Shown here in pieces: positions 31,059 to 39,714 of a stretch of DNA of 64,000 nucleotides (positions are counted from its first letter, which is position 1; the number at the start of each line of letters is the position of its first letter). A program made the translations under genes and the position numbers. The notes under the pieces are model-generated. The model did not search any database. It saw only the letters and a list, made by a program, of their open reading frames with translations, and was not told the DNA's origin. Origin of the DNA: an uncultured Paracoccaceae bacterium (GTDB taxonomy: Bacteria > Pseudomonadota > Alphaproteobacteria > Rhodobacterales > Rhodobacteraceae); the NCBI GenBank assembly GCA_947503765.1, contig CANNFA010000001.1, positions 62,001 through 126,000 of the forward strand, read 5' to 3'.

Positions 31059-31922
31059 CTACAGATCCTGGCTCGACATCAGCCGCGCGGCGGCAAGGCC
31101 CAGCGTCCGGCTGATCTCGATGAACATCGCGTCGAAGGCATCGAACACCGCCTGGTTCAGCCGCGCGCCCGCCTTTGTCTGCGAAAAGGCGGTGTAGGCG
31201 CGGATGTCGCCCGCGTCCAGCGGACCATAAGCCAGCGCGAGATAGGAAAAAAGCCAGTCCTCGGTCTCCGCGCGGATCGCGTCCTCCTGGCTCCAGACAT
31301 CGGCCAGCATCTCTTCCTCGGCAAAGCTCCGGCCGAACGCGCCGCCCTCGGACAGGCCGAGATAGAAGGCGAAGTTGGAATTCATCGCGCCGACGACGTT
31401 GTTCTCGATCAACTCGTTGACCGCGGCGAAATCGCGGATCAGGCCGAGCAGCGGATCGCCGTCCGCCCGCATCGCCGCCAGCGCCGTGCGGCTGGCGGCC
31501 TCCACGTCGTCGTCGAGCAATGCGCGGCGGGCGGAGATTTCGAGCGCCACGATGCGCCGGCCACGCTCCGAGGTCATGAAATCCAGCATTGGGCCGATAT
31601 CTGCATCCGCCAGCCGCTGCGCCAATTCGCGGCGCATGATCGTCTCCAGCCGGTCGAGGCGGTAGATCTCGGACACCGTGTCGTCCCAGCCGGCCCCGGA
31701 CGCATCGCCGGGAAACAGATCGACCGCCAGATCATGGCCGTATTCGACCCCCTCCGCGCGCATCACCGCCATGATTTCCGGCAGGCCGAGCGCGTCGTAG
31801 AGCGGTGCGATCCGCTCCATTTCCGGCGCGGCGTCCTGCGCGGCGGCAGGCAGGGCGGCAGACATGGCGGCGGGCAGCACGGCCAGCAGAACGGCAAAGC
31901 GGATCAGGGCGGCGCGCAGCAT
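31059..31922 (-). CDS. DUF2059 secreted protein
   Basis: 287 residues. A signal peptide (LLAVLPAAMSAALPAAAQDA) leads into a helical protein that ends with a DUF2059-type region: YTAFSQTKAGARLNQAVFDAFDAMF. Earlier TVSEIYRLDRLETIM and LDFMTSERGRRIVALE look like a repeat of the same unit. Exported and of unknown function. It stands alone; the following 265 bases up to tRNA-Ser show no feature I can support. Confidence 0.75.
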   Translation of the reverse strand: MLRAALIRFAVLLAVLPAAMSAALPAAAQDAAPEMERIAPLYDALGLPEIMAVMRAEGVEYGHDLAVDLFPGDASGAGWDDTVSEIYRLDRLETIMRRELAQRLADADIGPMLDFMTSERGRRIVALEISARRALLDDDVEAASRTALAAMRADGDPLLGLIRDFAAVNELIENNVVGAMNSNFAFYLGLSEGGAFGRSFAEEEMLADVWSQEDAIRAETEDWLFSYLALAYGPLDAGDIRAYTAFSQTKAGARLNQAVFDAFDAMFIEISRTLGLAAARLMSSQDL

Positions 31923-32187
31923 CGTCGATGTCCTCTCAGGCGGTTGCCTTGCAAAGCGCGGCGCCCGAAACCTCGAATCCGGTCAGGCGCGATACGGTGT
32001 AGGTAACGGCGCCCGCCGCGCATTCCAAGTGCCCCGATGGCGGTTCCGCCCGCCCGCGCCGTTCCGCTCCGCCAAGCCGGCGCGTGCGCACGGACGCTCC
32101 GGCGCGATATGAAAGGCGCGCTCATCGACCGGATAGAGGGTTGCACGCGCCCGCCCTTTCGCCTAAATGCCCCGCCAGACGCTTCGC

Positions 32188-32277
32188 GGAGAGGTGCCGG
32201 AGTGGTCGAACGGGGCGGTCTCGAAAACCGTTGAACTCGCAAGGGTTCCGAGGGTTCGAATCCCTCTCTCTCCGCCA
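32188..32277 (+). tRNA. tRNA-Ser (CGA)
   Basis: Class II tRNA with a long variable arm: acceptor GGAGAGG against CCTCTCC, D-arm TGCCGGAGTGGTCGAACGGG, anticodon loop CTCGAAA (anticodon CGA, reading UCG), variable arm around TTGAACTCGCAAG, T-arm GGGTTCGAATCCC and encoded CCA. Downstream sequence turns AT-richer and holds an IS remnant, a pattern often seen beside tRNA integration sites, but no attachment repeat was found. Confidence 0.95.
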
Positions 32278-32426
32278 ACAACTCCTTGATTTAATTTCCC
32301 TTTATTGCGCATCGCTGAGAGCCGGGTGTCCGCTCGGCCGAAGACGGAAACGTCATGCTGTGCCGTCCTTTTGCGCCACCGCATGCGCCGGGCATGCCGT
32401 CCCGCGCAGATTATCGCCCGGCAGGC

Positions 32427-32669
32427 CGGCGATCCGGCATGCGTATCTCGATGGATGGCAAGGGTCGGTTTCCCGACAACATCTTCGTGGAACGGCTCTG
32501 GCGGAGCCTGAAATACGAAGGCGTCTGCCTGCCCCCCCGGAAGACCGGATCGAAGGCAAAAGTGGGCGTCGGGAACCCCCATTCCGCCCTTGGCGGCAGA
32601 CCGCCAGCCGTCATCCACTGGCCGAGAAAAGACAAAACCCAACCTGATCAGCAGGGGCAGAGAGCAGCC
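32427..32669 (+). pseudogene. Decayed IS3-family transposase (OrfB C-terminal part)
   Basis: An 81-codon stretch reads as the end of an IS3-family OrfB integrase: RRSGMRISMDGKGRFPDNIF, VERLWRSLKYEGV, then PHSALGGRPPAVIHW and QPDQQGQR. Relative to the family about ten residues are missing between GVG and NPHSALGG, and the part before RRSGM, including the first catalytic acids, is absent. No start, inverted repeat or target duplication can be shown. The rest of 32278-32729 has no gene. It is an old, partly deleted insertion next to tRNA-Ser. Confidence 0.75.
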
Positions 32670-32729
32670 TGGATTACGCTGAACCCTGTCCAAGGTTTGG
32701 GACGTCGCCCAGGTCGGGCAAAGCCCGGC

Positions 32730-33632
32730 TCAGACGAGCCAGGGCTTGATCTCGGGGCGGTCCAGCACGGCGCGCATATGTGCCTCGGCCTTGCCTTCGG
32801 GCATGCGCAAGGCCATCGGCGCGCGGGTCGGGCCGCACTCGATGCCCAGAACGCGGAACGCCGCCTTCATGCCGGGCAGCACGCCGGTTTCCAGCAATGC
32901 CTCGACAAAAATCTGCGAGGCGTCCTGCAACTCTTGCGCGCGGGCAAGATCGCCGGCGCGCAGGGCCTTGTCCAGCGCGACGTAAAGCTTGCCGAGGATG
33001 TTGTAGGTCGTGCCGATCCCGCCATCCGCGCCCAGCACGCCGCCGGTCAGGTAGATCTCGTCGAAACCGAAGAAATAGCTGCTGTCCGGGCGGCGCCGGC
33101 GCAGCATCGAGAATTTGAACAGGTCGGTCGAGGTGAACTTGATACCCGCGACATTCGGCAGATCGAGGATCCGCTCCAGCGCCTCCAGCGCGATCGGGCG
33201 GCCGGTGCGCACCGGCACTTCGTAGACGATCAGCGGAAGATCGGTGGCAACGGCCAGATCGCGGTAATACCCCTCGATCTCGGCGTCGCTGAACGGATAG
33301 GAATGCGGCGGCAGGGCCGACAGAGCCTGGTAGCAGAGATCCGCGGCGCGCTGCGCCAGACGAACCGAATCGCGCAGATTCGGCATTCCGACATGGGCGA
33401 TCAGTTTCGCGCCGCTATCCCGCGCGCAATCGGCGACGATTTCCTGCTGCTCTGCCAGCTCGTCAACGGTCAGAAGCCCCGATTCGCCGCTGCTGCCGCC
33501 GACATAAAGCCCGTCCATCCCCTGTTTGAGGACATATCCGGTCAGGCCGCGCTGCCGGGCCTCGTCGAACCCGCCGGCATCGTCGAGGCCGGTCATCAGC
33601 GCGGCATATATGCCAGTCATTTTTTCGGCCAT
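32730..33632 (-). CDS. nanA: N-acetylneuraminate lyase
   Basis: 300 residues, DapA-family aldolase splitting sialic acid into ManNAc and pyruvate. Marks: GLYVGGSSGESGLLTVDE (phosphate/carboxylate loop), ALPPHSYPFSDAEIEGYY, the Tyr in IVYEVPVRTG and the Schiff-base Lys in VAGIKFTSTDLFKF. Start ATG 33632 gives the family N-terminus MTGIYAALMT nearby. It is divergent from nanR and the sia/nan/nag operon, which confirms the substrate better than the fold alone. Confidence 0.92.
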   Translation of the reverse strand: MAEKMTGIYAALMTGLDDAGGFDEARQRGLTGYVLKQGMDGLYVGGSSGESGLLTVDELAEQQEIVADCARDSGAKLIAHVGMPNLRDSVRLAQRAADLCYQALSALPPHSYPFSDAEIEGYYRDLAVATDLPLIVYEVPVRTGRPIALEALERILDLPNVAGIKFTSTDLFKFSMLRRRRPDSSYFFGFDEIYLTGGVLGADGGIGTTYNILGKLYVALDKALRAGDLARAQELQDASQIFVEALLETGVLPGMKAAFRVLGIECGPTRAPMALRMPEGKAEAHMRAVLDRPEIKPWLV

Positions 33633-33724
33633 CGATGATCTCTTTCCTGTTCCTGACATGCGAGCGCGCCAACCCGAATCCATGACACGATCTTACAAAA
33701 TTACGGGTTCTCGCCCTTTCTGGC

Positions 33725-33752
33725 ACTATAAAAGAACATTTTAGTTTGACAA
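33725..33752 (-). promoter_or_regulatory. Candidate nanA promoter
   Basis: Minus strand TTGTCA (33747-33752), 16-base spacer, TATAGT (33725-33730). The -35 hexamer overlaps a plus-strand TTGACA (33746-33751) that could serve nanR, so both directions would be sensitive to a regulator bound at 33763-33773. The nanA leader would be about 85 bases. Confidence 0.4.
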
Positions 33753-33762
33753 GATTGTTTTA

Positions 33763-33773
33763 TGGTAATACCA
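33763..33773. promoter_or_regulatory. Candidate NanR (FadR-type GntR) operator
   Basis: TGGTAATACCA is a perfect palindrome within a longer imperfect one (TTTTATGGTAATACCAAAA). FadR-subfamily GntR repressors bind TnGTnnnACnA-like sites, which this matches exactly. It lies seven bases before the nanR Shine-Dalgarno and just beside the overlapping divergent -35 elements, a position suited to repression of both nanA and nanR-siaPQM. Confidence 0.55.
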
Positions 33774-33794
33774 AAACGGCAGGAGGAGAGACCA

Positions 33795-34538
33795 GTGGAT
33801 GCCAAAGTCGACAAATCCCCCGCCCAGCAGCGCGCGCCGGATCTGATCGCCGACACGCTGATCGCCGAGATCCGCGCCGGAACCTATCCGCCCGACGCAC
33901 CGCTGCCGACCGAGCGTGACCTGTGCGAGCGGTTCTCTGCCTCGCGGCCCACGGTGCGCGAGGCGCTGGCCCAGATGCAGATGCGCGGCTATGCCACCGC
34001 CGGCGTGGGCAAACGGCCCCGCGCGGCGCTTCCCTCGATCGCGACCGTCCTCAGGGGCACCGGCGACGTGATCCGCGAAATCCTGGGCGATGCCGAAAGC
34101 GGCGCGCATCTGGAACAGATGCGCCAGTTCATCGAGACGGGCGCCGCCCGCGAAGCCGCCAAGCGCGCCGACAACATTCAGCTCGCCAAGCTGCAGACCG
34201 CTCTCGAGAACAATTTCGCCGCCATCGGCACCGCGGAATTCGCACCGACCGACATCGCGTTCCACCGCGCGCTTGTCTCGGTCGTCGGCAACCCGGTGAT
34301 CCTGACGCTGCACGACATGTTCGTCAGCACCATGATCGCCCACCGCCCGCCGACACAGGATGCGACCCGCTACGACCGGATCGCCTATGACGAGCATCGC
34401 GAAATCTACCAGGCGATCCTGGACGGCGATGTCGTCACCGCGACCGATGTCATGGACCGCCACCTTTTCCGATCCTATCGCGCGCGTCTCAGGGCGCCGC
34501 AACTGACGCCTGAAAACGACGAAACCGGATCTCAATGA
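33795..34538 (+). CDS. nanR: GntR (FadR-type) regulator of sialic acid genes
   Basis: 247 residues: winged-helix DNA-binding domain (about 15-80; LPTERDLCERFSASRPTVREALAQMQMRGY) and a C-terminal FCD ligand domain with the metal/ligand Asp and His residues (DIAFHRALVSVVGNPV, YDEHREIYQAILDGD, MDRHLFRSY). I chose GTG 33795 over the ATG at 33762 because AGGAGG at 33781-33786 has the right spacing and the ATG overlaps the operator palindrome. By position it should sense a sialic-acid pathway compound and repress nanA and the operon it heads. Confidence 0.85.
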   Translation: MDAKVDKSPAQQRAPDLIADTLIAEIRAGTYPPDAPLPTERDLCERFSASRPTVREALAQMQMRGYATAGVGKRPRAALPSIATVLRGTGDVIREILGDAESGAHLEQMRQFIETGAAREAAKRADNIQLAKLQTALENNFAAIGTAEFAPTDIAFHRALVSVVGNPVILTLHDMFVSTMIAHRPPTQDATRYDRIAYDEHREIYQAILDGDVVTATDVMDRHLFRSYRARLRAPQLTPENDETGSQ

Positions 34539-34543
34539 CGTCC

Positions 34544-34559
34544 GGCGGATTTGTCCGCC
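34544..34559 (+). other. Small hairpin between nanR and siaP
   Basis: GGCGGA-TTTG-TCCGCC, a perfect six-pair stem with a four-base loop directly after the nanR stop and 14 bases before the siaP Shine-Dalgarno AAGGAGG. It lacks a T-run, so it is more likely an mRNA-stabilising or attenuating structure than a full terminator. Confidence 0.5.
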
Positions 34560-34585
34560 ATTCATCGAAAATCAAGGAGGATATG

Positions 34586-35548
34586 ATGAAACTGAAGACA
34601 ACTCTACTTGCCTGCGCGGCGACATTCGCACTGGCCGCCCCTTCCGTGGCGGAACGCGAATTGACGATGGGCATGCAGGACAACGAAAGCTCGAACGTCT
34701 ATGCCGGCGCCCAGGAATTCGCCGACACGCTGCAGGAGGTTTCCGGCGGCGAGCTGACCGTGAACCTGTTCCCGTCTTCCACCCTGGGCGATTTCAAGGC
34801 GATGGTCGCGCAGCTTCAGGCGGGCGAGTTGGACATGGTCATCACCGGCTATCCCGACATGAGCTATATCATCCCCGAGCTGAACCTGATCGGCGCGCCC
34901 TATGTGGCCGACAGCTTCGATCACCTGAAGGAAATCATCGCCGGCGACTGGGGCCAGGAGATGGCCGCGAAGTTCGAGGAAAAGGGCGTTCATCTGCTGG
35001 ATGTCTGGTATTACGGCACCCGTCAGACCACGTCGAACCGGGCGATCGAATCCATCGACGACATGGAAGGTCTGCGCCTGCGCACGCCCAACGTGCCCTT
35101 CCTGATCGCCTATGCCGAAAATGTCGGCGCGACGCCGGCCCCCGTGGCCTTTGCCGAGGTCTATCTTGCGCTTCAGACCAACCAGGTCGATGCCGAGGAA
35201 AACCCGCTGCCGACCATCGAGGCGATGAAGTTCTACGAGGTGCAAAGCCACGTCGCGATGACCAACCATTTCGTCGCCTCGGCGGCGGTGCAGATCTCGG
35301 ATGATCTGTGGGACAGCTTGAGCGACGAGGAAAAAGGCTGGATCAACGAGGCGGTCGCGGCCGGCGGCGAGTTGAACAACAGTCTGACCACCCAGGCCGA
35401 GGAAGACCTGATCGCCACTTTCGAGGAGCGCGGCCTGACCATAACCCGCCCCGATCTCGCGCCCTTCCGCGAGGCGATGCAGCCCTATTACGACACGCTC
35501 GAAGAGCAGTTCGGCGAAGGTGCCATCGCCCGCGTGCGCGGCGAGTAA
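34586..35548 (+). CDS. siaP: TRAP transporter sialic-acid-binding protein SiaP
   Basis: 320 residues with a signal peptide (LLACAATFALAAPSVAE). The ligand region matches Haemophilus SiaP closely: GLRLRTPNVPFLIAYAENVG with the carboxylate-binding Arg, then FAEVYLALQTNQVDAEENPL and AMKFYEVQSHVAMTNH, and the end ITRPDLAPFREAMQPYY. It captures sialic acid in the periplasm for SiaQM. AAGGAGG is placed best for the ATG at 34586; another ATG is at 34583. Confidence 0.92.
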   Translation: MKLKTTLLACAATFALAAPSVAERELTMGMQDNESSNVYAGAQEFADTLQEVSGGELTVNLFPSSTLGDFKAMVAQLQAGELDMVITGYPDMSYIIPELNLIGAPYVADSFDHLKEIIAGDWGQEMAAKFEEKGVHLLDVWYYGTRQTTSNRAIESIDDMEGLRLRTPNVPFLIAYAENVGATPAPVAFAEVYLALQTNQVDAEENPLPTIEAMKFYEVQSHVAMTNHFVASAAVQISDDLWDSLSDEEKGWINEAVAAGGELNNSLTTQAEEDLIATFEERGLTITRPDLAPFREAMQPYYDTLEEQFGEGAIARVRGE

Positions 35549-35557
35549 TCCGCTATC

Positions 35558-35585
35558 CTCCGCAGGCGTTCGCGCGCCTGCGGAG
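35558..35585 (+). other. Strong hairpin between siaP and siaQ
   Basis: CTCCGCAGGCG and CGCCTGCGGAG form a perfect 11-pair stem around six bases, nine bases after the siaP stop. No T-run follows. Such a structure would block 3' decay and favour siaP over siaQM, matching the need for more binding protein than permease. Confidence 0.65.
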
Positions 35586-35609
35586 ACCATTTGAACAGGG
35601 GGGAAGCCG

Positions 35610-36089
35610 GTGAAGACGCCACGCAAATACAGCATCGAGGGCATTGTCGCCTCGATCCTGTTCATCGTCCTGATCGGGGTCGTTCTGATCCAGGTTTTCG
35701 GGCGCACACCGGTATTCCGCGGCCCGGTCTGGACCGAGGAGGCCGCGCGCTGGCTCTGGGTCTGGATGGCGTTCGTCGGCATCGCCGAGGTCGAGCGTCA
35801 GGACAGCCAGCTCAAGATGGCGTTCCTTGCCGATCTGCTGCCCGCCGGCGCCCGCCGGATCCTCTATACGATCATCGACCTCGTCTATCTGGGGATCGTG
35901 GGCCATCTGATCTGGATCGCCTACAAGACCGTGCTGCGGACCGCGGACAACGTCACCGTCACCCTGCCGACCACGGATGCGGTGCTTTATGCCTCCGGGC
36001 TGGTCGCCGCCATCCTCATTTTTCACCGGATCGTCCGCCGCCTGCTTGGCCGCCGCGATGTCACCGTCACGCGGGAGCCGACGCTATGA
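35610..36089 (+). CDS. siaQ: TRAP transporter small membrane subunit SiaQ
   Basis: 159 residues, four transmembrane helices, DctQ family: GIVASILFIVLIGVVLIQVFGR, EEAARWLWVWMAFVGIAEVER with the family's EEAxR motif, then two more helices. GTG start at 35610 with GGGGGGAAG upstream. It pairs with SiaM, whose ATG overlaps its stop (ATGA). Confidence 0.9.
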   Translation: MKTPRKYSIEGIVASILFIVLIGVVLIQVFGRTPVFRGPVWTEEAARWLWVWMAFVGIAEVERQDSQLKMAFLADLLPAGARRILYTIIDLVYLGIVGHLIWIAYKTVLRTADNVTVTLPTTDAVLYASGLVAAILIFHRIVRRLLGRRDVTVTREPTL

Positions 36090-37360
36090 TCCTTGCAACC
36101 GTCGGTATCCTCTGGCTGGTCTTCGTGCTGATCGGTGTCCCCATCGGGGTCGCCATGATCTTCGTTTCGATGGGCTATTTCTACTATACCGGCATGGGCA
36201 TCAGCTTTGCGATGCAGCGCATGACGGACGGGCTGAACAGTTTTCCGCTGCTGGCCGTGCCGCTGTTCATCCTGGCGGCGGGGGTTCTGAACTCCGCCGG
36301 GATCACCAACCACCTGTTCGGCTTCGCCCGCAGCCTTGTCGGCCATATCACAGGCGGCCTCGGCCATGTCAACGTGCTGGCATCGCTGTTCTTTTCGGGC
36401 ATGTCCGGCTCGGCGCTGGCCGATGCCGGGGGCCTCGGCAAGATGGAGATCGAGGCGATGCGCGAGGCCGGCTATGACGACGATTTCGCCGGCGCCGTCA
36501 CCGCCGCCTCGTCGATGATCGGCCCGCTGGTGCCGCCCTCGATCACCATGGTGCTTTACGGCGTGATCGCCAACGTCTCGATCGGCAAGCTGTTCCTGGG
36601 CGGTATCGTTCCGGGCTTTCTGTGCGCGGCGGCGCTGATGGTCATGGTCTGGTTCATCGCCCGCAAGCGCGACTATCCGCGCGATCCGCGCCGCAACCGG
36701 GGCGAGATCGGCACCCTGTTCGTCAAATCCCTGCCGGCGCTGCTGACCCCGGTCGTGATCGTGGGCGGCATCTTTTCCGGCCTGTTCTCGCCCACCGAAG
36801 CGGCCGCCGTCACCGTCCTTTACGCCATCATGATCGACCTGATCTTCTACCGCGAACTGACGTTCCGGCGGCTTTGGGACGCGATCTACGACACCACCGT
36901 CACCTCGGCCTCGATCGCCACGATCGTCGCGGGCGTCGCCCTGCTCAGCTTCATCATGGCGCGCGAACAGGCGCCGCAGCAGATCGCCACGTTCTTTCTT
37001 TCGATCGCCGACAGCCCGGTCACCTTCCTGATCGCGGTCAACGTGATGATCTTCTTTCTGGGCATGTTCATCGAGGCGCTGGTGATCCTGCTGGTGGTCG
37101 TGCCGATCCTGGTGCCGGTCGCCATGGGCTTCGGCATCGACCCGGTGCATTTCGGGATCATCACGGTCCTGAACCTGATGATCTCGATCCTGACGCCGCC
37201 GATGGGCATGGCGCTGTTCGTGGTCGCGCAGGTCGGGGGCATCCCGTATCAGCGGCTGGCAAAGGCGATCCTGCCCTGGCTGATCCCGCCTTTCGTGGTG
37301 CTGTTCCTGGTCTCCGCCTTCCCGATCCTCGTCACCGGCCTGCCAAGCCTTATGGACTGA
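36086..37360 (+). CDS. siaM: TRAP transporter large permease subunit SiaM
   Basis: 424 residues, DctM family with about 12 membrane segments, driving Na+-coupled uptake. Family marks: [57 protein letters not shown] and [27 protein letters not shown]. It is the membrane pathway for sialic acid with SiaP and SiaQ. Confidence 0.92.
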   Translation: MILATVGILWLVFVLIGVPIGVAMIFVSMGYFYYTGMGISFAMQRMTDGLNSFPLLAVPLFILAAGVLNSAGITNHLFGFARSLVGHITGGLGHVNVLASLFFSGMSGSALADAGGLGKMEIEAMREAGYDDDFAGAVTAASSMIGPLVPPSITMVLYGVIANVSIGKLFLGGIVPGFLCAAALMVMVWFIARKRDYPRDPRRNRGEIGTLFVKSLPALLTPVVIVGGIFSGLFSPTEAAAVTVLYAIMIDLIFYRELTFRRLWDAIYDTTVTSASIATIVAGVALLSFIMAREQAPQQIATFFLSIADSPVTFLIAVNVMIFFLGMFIEALVILLVVVPILVPVAMGFGIDPVHFGIITVLNLMISILTPPMGMALFVVAQVGGIPYQRLAKAILPWLIPPFVVLFLVSAFPILVTGLPSLMD

Positions 37361-37364
37361 TCCC

Positions 37365-38036
37365 ATGACCCTTCTCGATACCCTGCGCGGCGGTCTCGTC
37401 GTGTCCTGCCAGCCCGTGGATGACGGCCCGATGGATCGCCCCGAGATCGTCGCCGCGATGGCCGCCGCCGCCGTCGCGGGCGGCGCCGACGGGCTGCGGA
37501 TCGAGGGTGTGGACAACCTTGCCGCCACCCGCCCGCTCGTGACGGTACCGATCATCGCCATCGTCAAGCGCGATCTTGAGGACAGCCCGGTGCGCATCAC
37601 CCCTTATGCGGCGGATGTGCAGGCGCTGGCGGATGCGGGCGCCGACATCATCGCCTATGACGCCACCGACCGGACCCGCCCCGAGACGACCGCGGCGATC
37701 CTTGCCGCGATCCACGGCGCGGGCAAGCTGGCGATGGCCGATTGTTCGACGCTTGCCGACGGGCAACGGGCATTGACCGAAGGCGCCGCGATCCTGGGCA
37801 CGACCTTGTCGGGCTATACCGAGGAAACCGCGGACCGCTCGGACGGCATGGATACCGGCCTGATCGCCGCCTTCCGCGATCTGGGCGGGTTCGTCATGGC
37901 CGAAGGACGGGTGAACACCCCCGATCTGGCAGGCGCGGCGATGGCGGCCGGGGCCGATGCGGTCACGGCCGGCACCGCGCTGACCCGGCTTGAACATGTC
38001 ACCGGCTGGTTCAAGGCCGCTGTCGGAGCGCGGTGA
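37365..38036 (+). CDS. nanE: N-acetylmannosamine-6-phosphate 2-epimerase
   Basis: 223-residue TIM-barrel epimerase turning ManNAc-6-P into GlcNAc-6-P. Marks: [47 protein letters not shown] with the catalytic Lys, [12 protein letters not shown] and [12 protein letters not shown]. It starts five bases after siaM and ends overlapping nanK. Confidence 0.93.
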   Translation: MTLLDTLRGGLVVSCQPVDDGPMDRPEIVAAMAAAAVAGGADGLRIEGVDNLAATRPLVTVPIIAIVKRDLEDSPVRITPYAADVQALADAGADIIAYDATDRTRPETTAAILAAIHGAGKLAMADCSTLADGQRALTEGAAILGTTLSGYTEETADRSDGMDTGLIAAFRDLGGFVMAEGRVNTPDLAGAAMAAGADAVTAGTALTRLEHVTGWFKAAVGAR

Positions 38037-38935
38037 TGCAACGCAGCGACCTTTCCGGGTTCGCCGTCGATCTGGGCGGAACCAAGATTGCCGCCGCAAG
38101 GATCGAGAAAGGCGCGGTTGCCGAACGCCTTCTGGCGCCGACCGACACCAACGCCGACCCGGCCGCGCAGATCGCCGCCATCCGGTCGCTGCTGGACCGG
38201 CTGGGGCATCGCTGGCAGGCGCCGCTTGGCGTTGCCGTCGCAGGCCGCGTCGATGAAACCGGCGCCTGGCACGCGGTCAATACCGGCACCCTGCCCGCGA
38301 TCCTCGGGTTTCCGCTGGAACGCGACCTGGCGCAGGGCCTCGGCGCCGCGACCTGCCTGAACGACGCCGCCGCCGCCGCCCTTGCCGAGGGGCTTTTCGG
38401 CGCCGGAAGCGCCAGCGACAGCTTTGCCTATCTGACCGTCTCGACCGGTGTGGGCGGCGGGCTGGTCATCGGCAACCGCCTGATCTCGAGCGCGAACGGC
38501 CTTGCCGGGCATGTCGGTTTCGTCACCAGCCGGCTCGCCAGCGGCCCCTGCGGCAGCGGCCGCATGGCAACCGTCGAAAGCATCGCGGGCGGCCGGGGTA
38601 TCGCCGCGGCCGCCGCTGCGGCCGGCCATCCGGACATCGACGCGCGGGCGGTATTCGCCGCCGCGTCCGAAGGCGCGGACTGGGCCGTCCGGATCGTCGC
38701 CACCTCGGCCAGTGCCGTGGCGGCCTTGATCGGCGATCTCGCCGCCATTCTGGGCCTTGACACGGTGGCCATGGGCGGCAGCATCGGCCTTGCGCCCGGC
38801 TATATCGAACGCACCCGCGCGGCGCTTGGGGATGAACCCGACCTGTTCCGCCCGCGCCTTGTTCGCGCCGACCTTGGCCACGACGCGCCCTTGATCGGGG
38901 CGCTGGCCGCCCATCTGCGAAAGGAAAATCCATGA
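38036..38935 (+). CDS. nanK: N-acetylmannosamine kinase (ROK family)
   Basis: About 299 residues, ROK sugar kinase: FAVDLGGTKIAAA (ATP loop), GVAVAGRVDETG, NDAAAAALAEGLFGAG and STGVGGGLVIG with the catalytic Asp region. The usual ROK zinc site (CxCGxxGCxE) is degenerate: here GPCGSGRMATVESIAGG keeps one Cys only, so zinc is probably not bound. ATG 38036 overlaps the nanE stop; a GTG at 38033 is an alternative. It phosphorylates ManNAc for NanE. Confidence 0.88.
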   Translation: MQRSDLSGFAVDLGGTKIAAARIEKGAVAERLLAPTDTNADPAAQIAAIRSLLDRLGHRWQAPLGVAVAGRVDETGAWHAVNTGTLPAILGFPLERDLAQGLGAATCLNDAAAAALAEGLFGAGSASDSFAYLTVSTGVGGGLVIGNRLISSANGLAGHVGFVTSRLASGPCGSGRMATVESIAGGRGIAAAAAAAGHPDIDARAVFAAASEGADWAVRIVATSASAVAALIGDLAAILGLDTVAMGGSIGLAPGYIERTRAALGDEPDLFRPRLVRADLGHDAPLIGALAAHLRKENP

Positions 38936-39714
38936 AGGTCCTGATCCTTCCCGATGAGCAGGCCGCCATACAGCGCGCCGCCGACATCGTCGCACGCACC
39001 GTAAGCGGCAACCCCGGCAGCGTGCTGGGGCTTGCCACGGGCGGCACCATGCTGCCGCTCTACGAGGCGCTTGCGCAGCGCCACCGCGATGACGGGCTGT
39101 CCTTTGCCGGGACCACCAGCTTCAACCTGGACGAATATATCGGTCTCGCGCCCGATCACCCCTGCTCATATCATCAGTACATGCAGAAGGCGTTCTTCCG
39201 GCATGTCGATATCGACCCCGCCCGCACCCACCTTCCCAAGGGCGACGCGGCGGATCCGCGGGCGGCATCGGAGGATTACGAGACGCTGATCGAACAGGCC
39301 GGCGGCATCGACCTGCAACTGCTCGGGATCGGGCGGAACGGGCATATCGGCTTCAACGAGCCGACCGCCAGCCTTGGCTCGCGCACCCGGATCAAGACGC
39401 TGACGACAAGCACCCGCCGCGCCAACCAGAAGTATTTCGAGTCCTTCGAAGAGACGCCGCGCTACGCCATAACCACCGGCGTCGCCACCATTCTGGCATC
39501 GCGCAAATGCCTGCTGATCGCGACCGGCGCGGCGAAGGCCCGGGCGGTGGCCGACATGATCGAGGGCCCGCTGAGCGCGGCCTGCCCCGCCTCGGCATTG
39601 CAGCTTCATGCCCGTGCCACGATCGTTCTGGACAAAGCGGCTGCAAGCGAGCTGGCGCTTACCGAATACTATGAGACTGTCCATCCGGGAGGACAGGACA
39701 GTGTCTTCGACTGA
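38932..39714 (+). CDS. nagB: Glucosamine-6-phosphate deaminase
   Basis: 260 residues converting GlcN-6-P to fructose-6-P and ammonia. Marks: LGLATGGTMLPLYEAL, FNLDEYIGL (active-site Asp), CSYHQYMQKAFF, LGIGRNGHIGFNEP and TTGVATILASRKCLL. It overlaps nanK by four bases and nagA by 14. Confidence 0.94.
   Translation: MKVLILPDEQAAIQRAADIVARTVSGNPGSVLGLATGGTMLPLYEALAQRHRDDGLSFAGTTSFNLDEYIGLAPDHPCSYHQYMQKAFFRHVDIDPARTHLPKGDAADPRAASEDYETLIEQAGGIDLQLLGIGRNGHIGFNEPTASLGSRTRIKTLTTSTRRANQKYFESFEETPRYAITTGVATILASRKCLLIATGAAKARAVADMIEGPLSAACPASALQLHARATIVLDKAAASELALTEYYETVHPGGQDSVFD

Noticed and set aside
32708..32726. Hairpin after nanA as a terminator
   Set aside because: GTCGGGC/GCCCGGC has a wobble pair, a three-base loop and no T-run.
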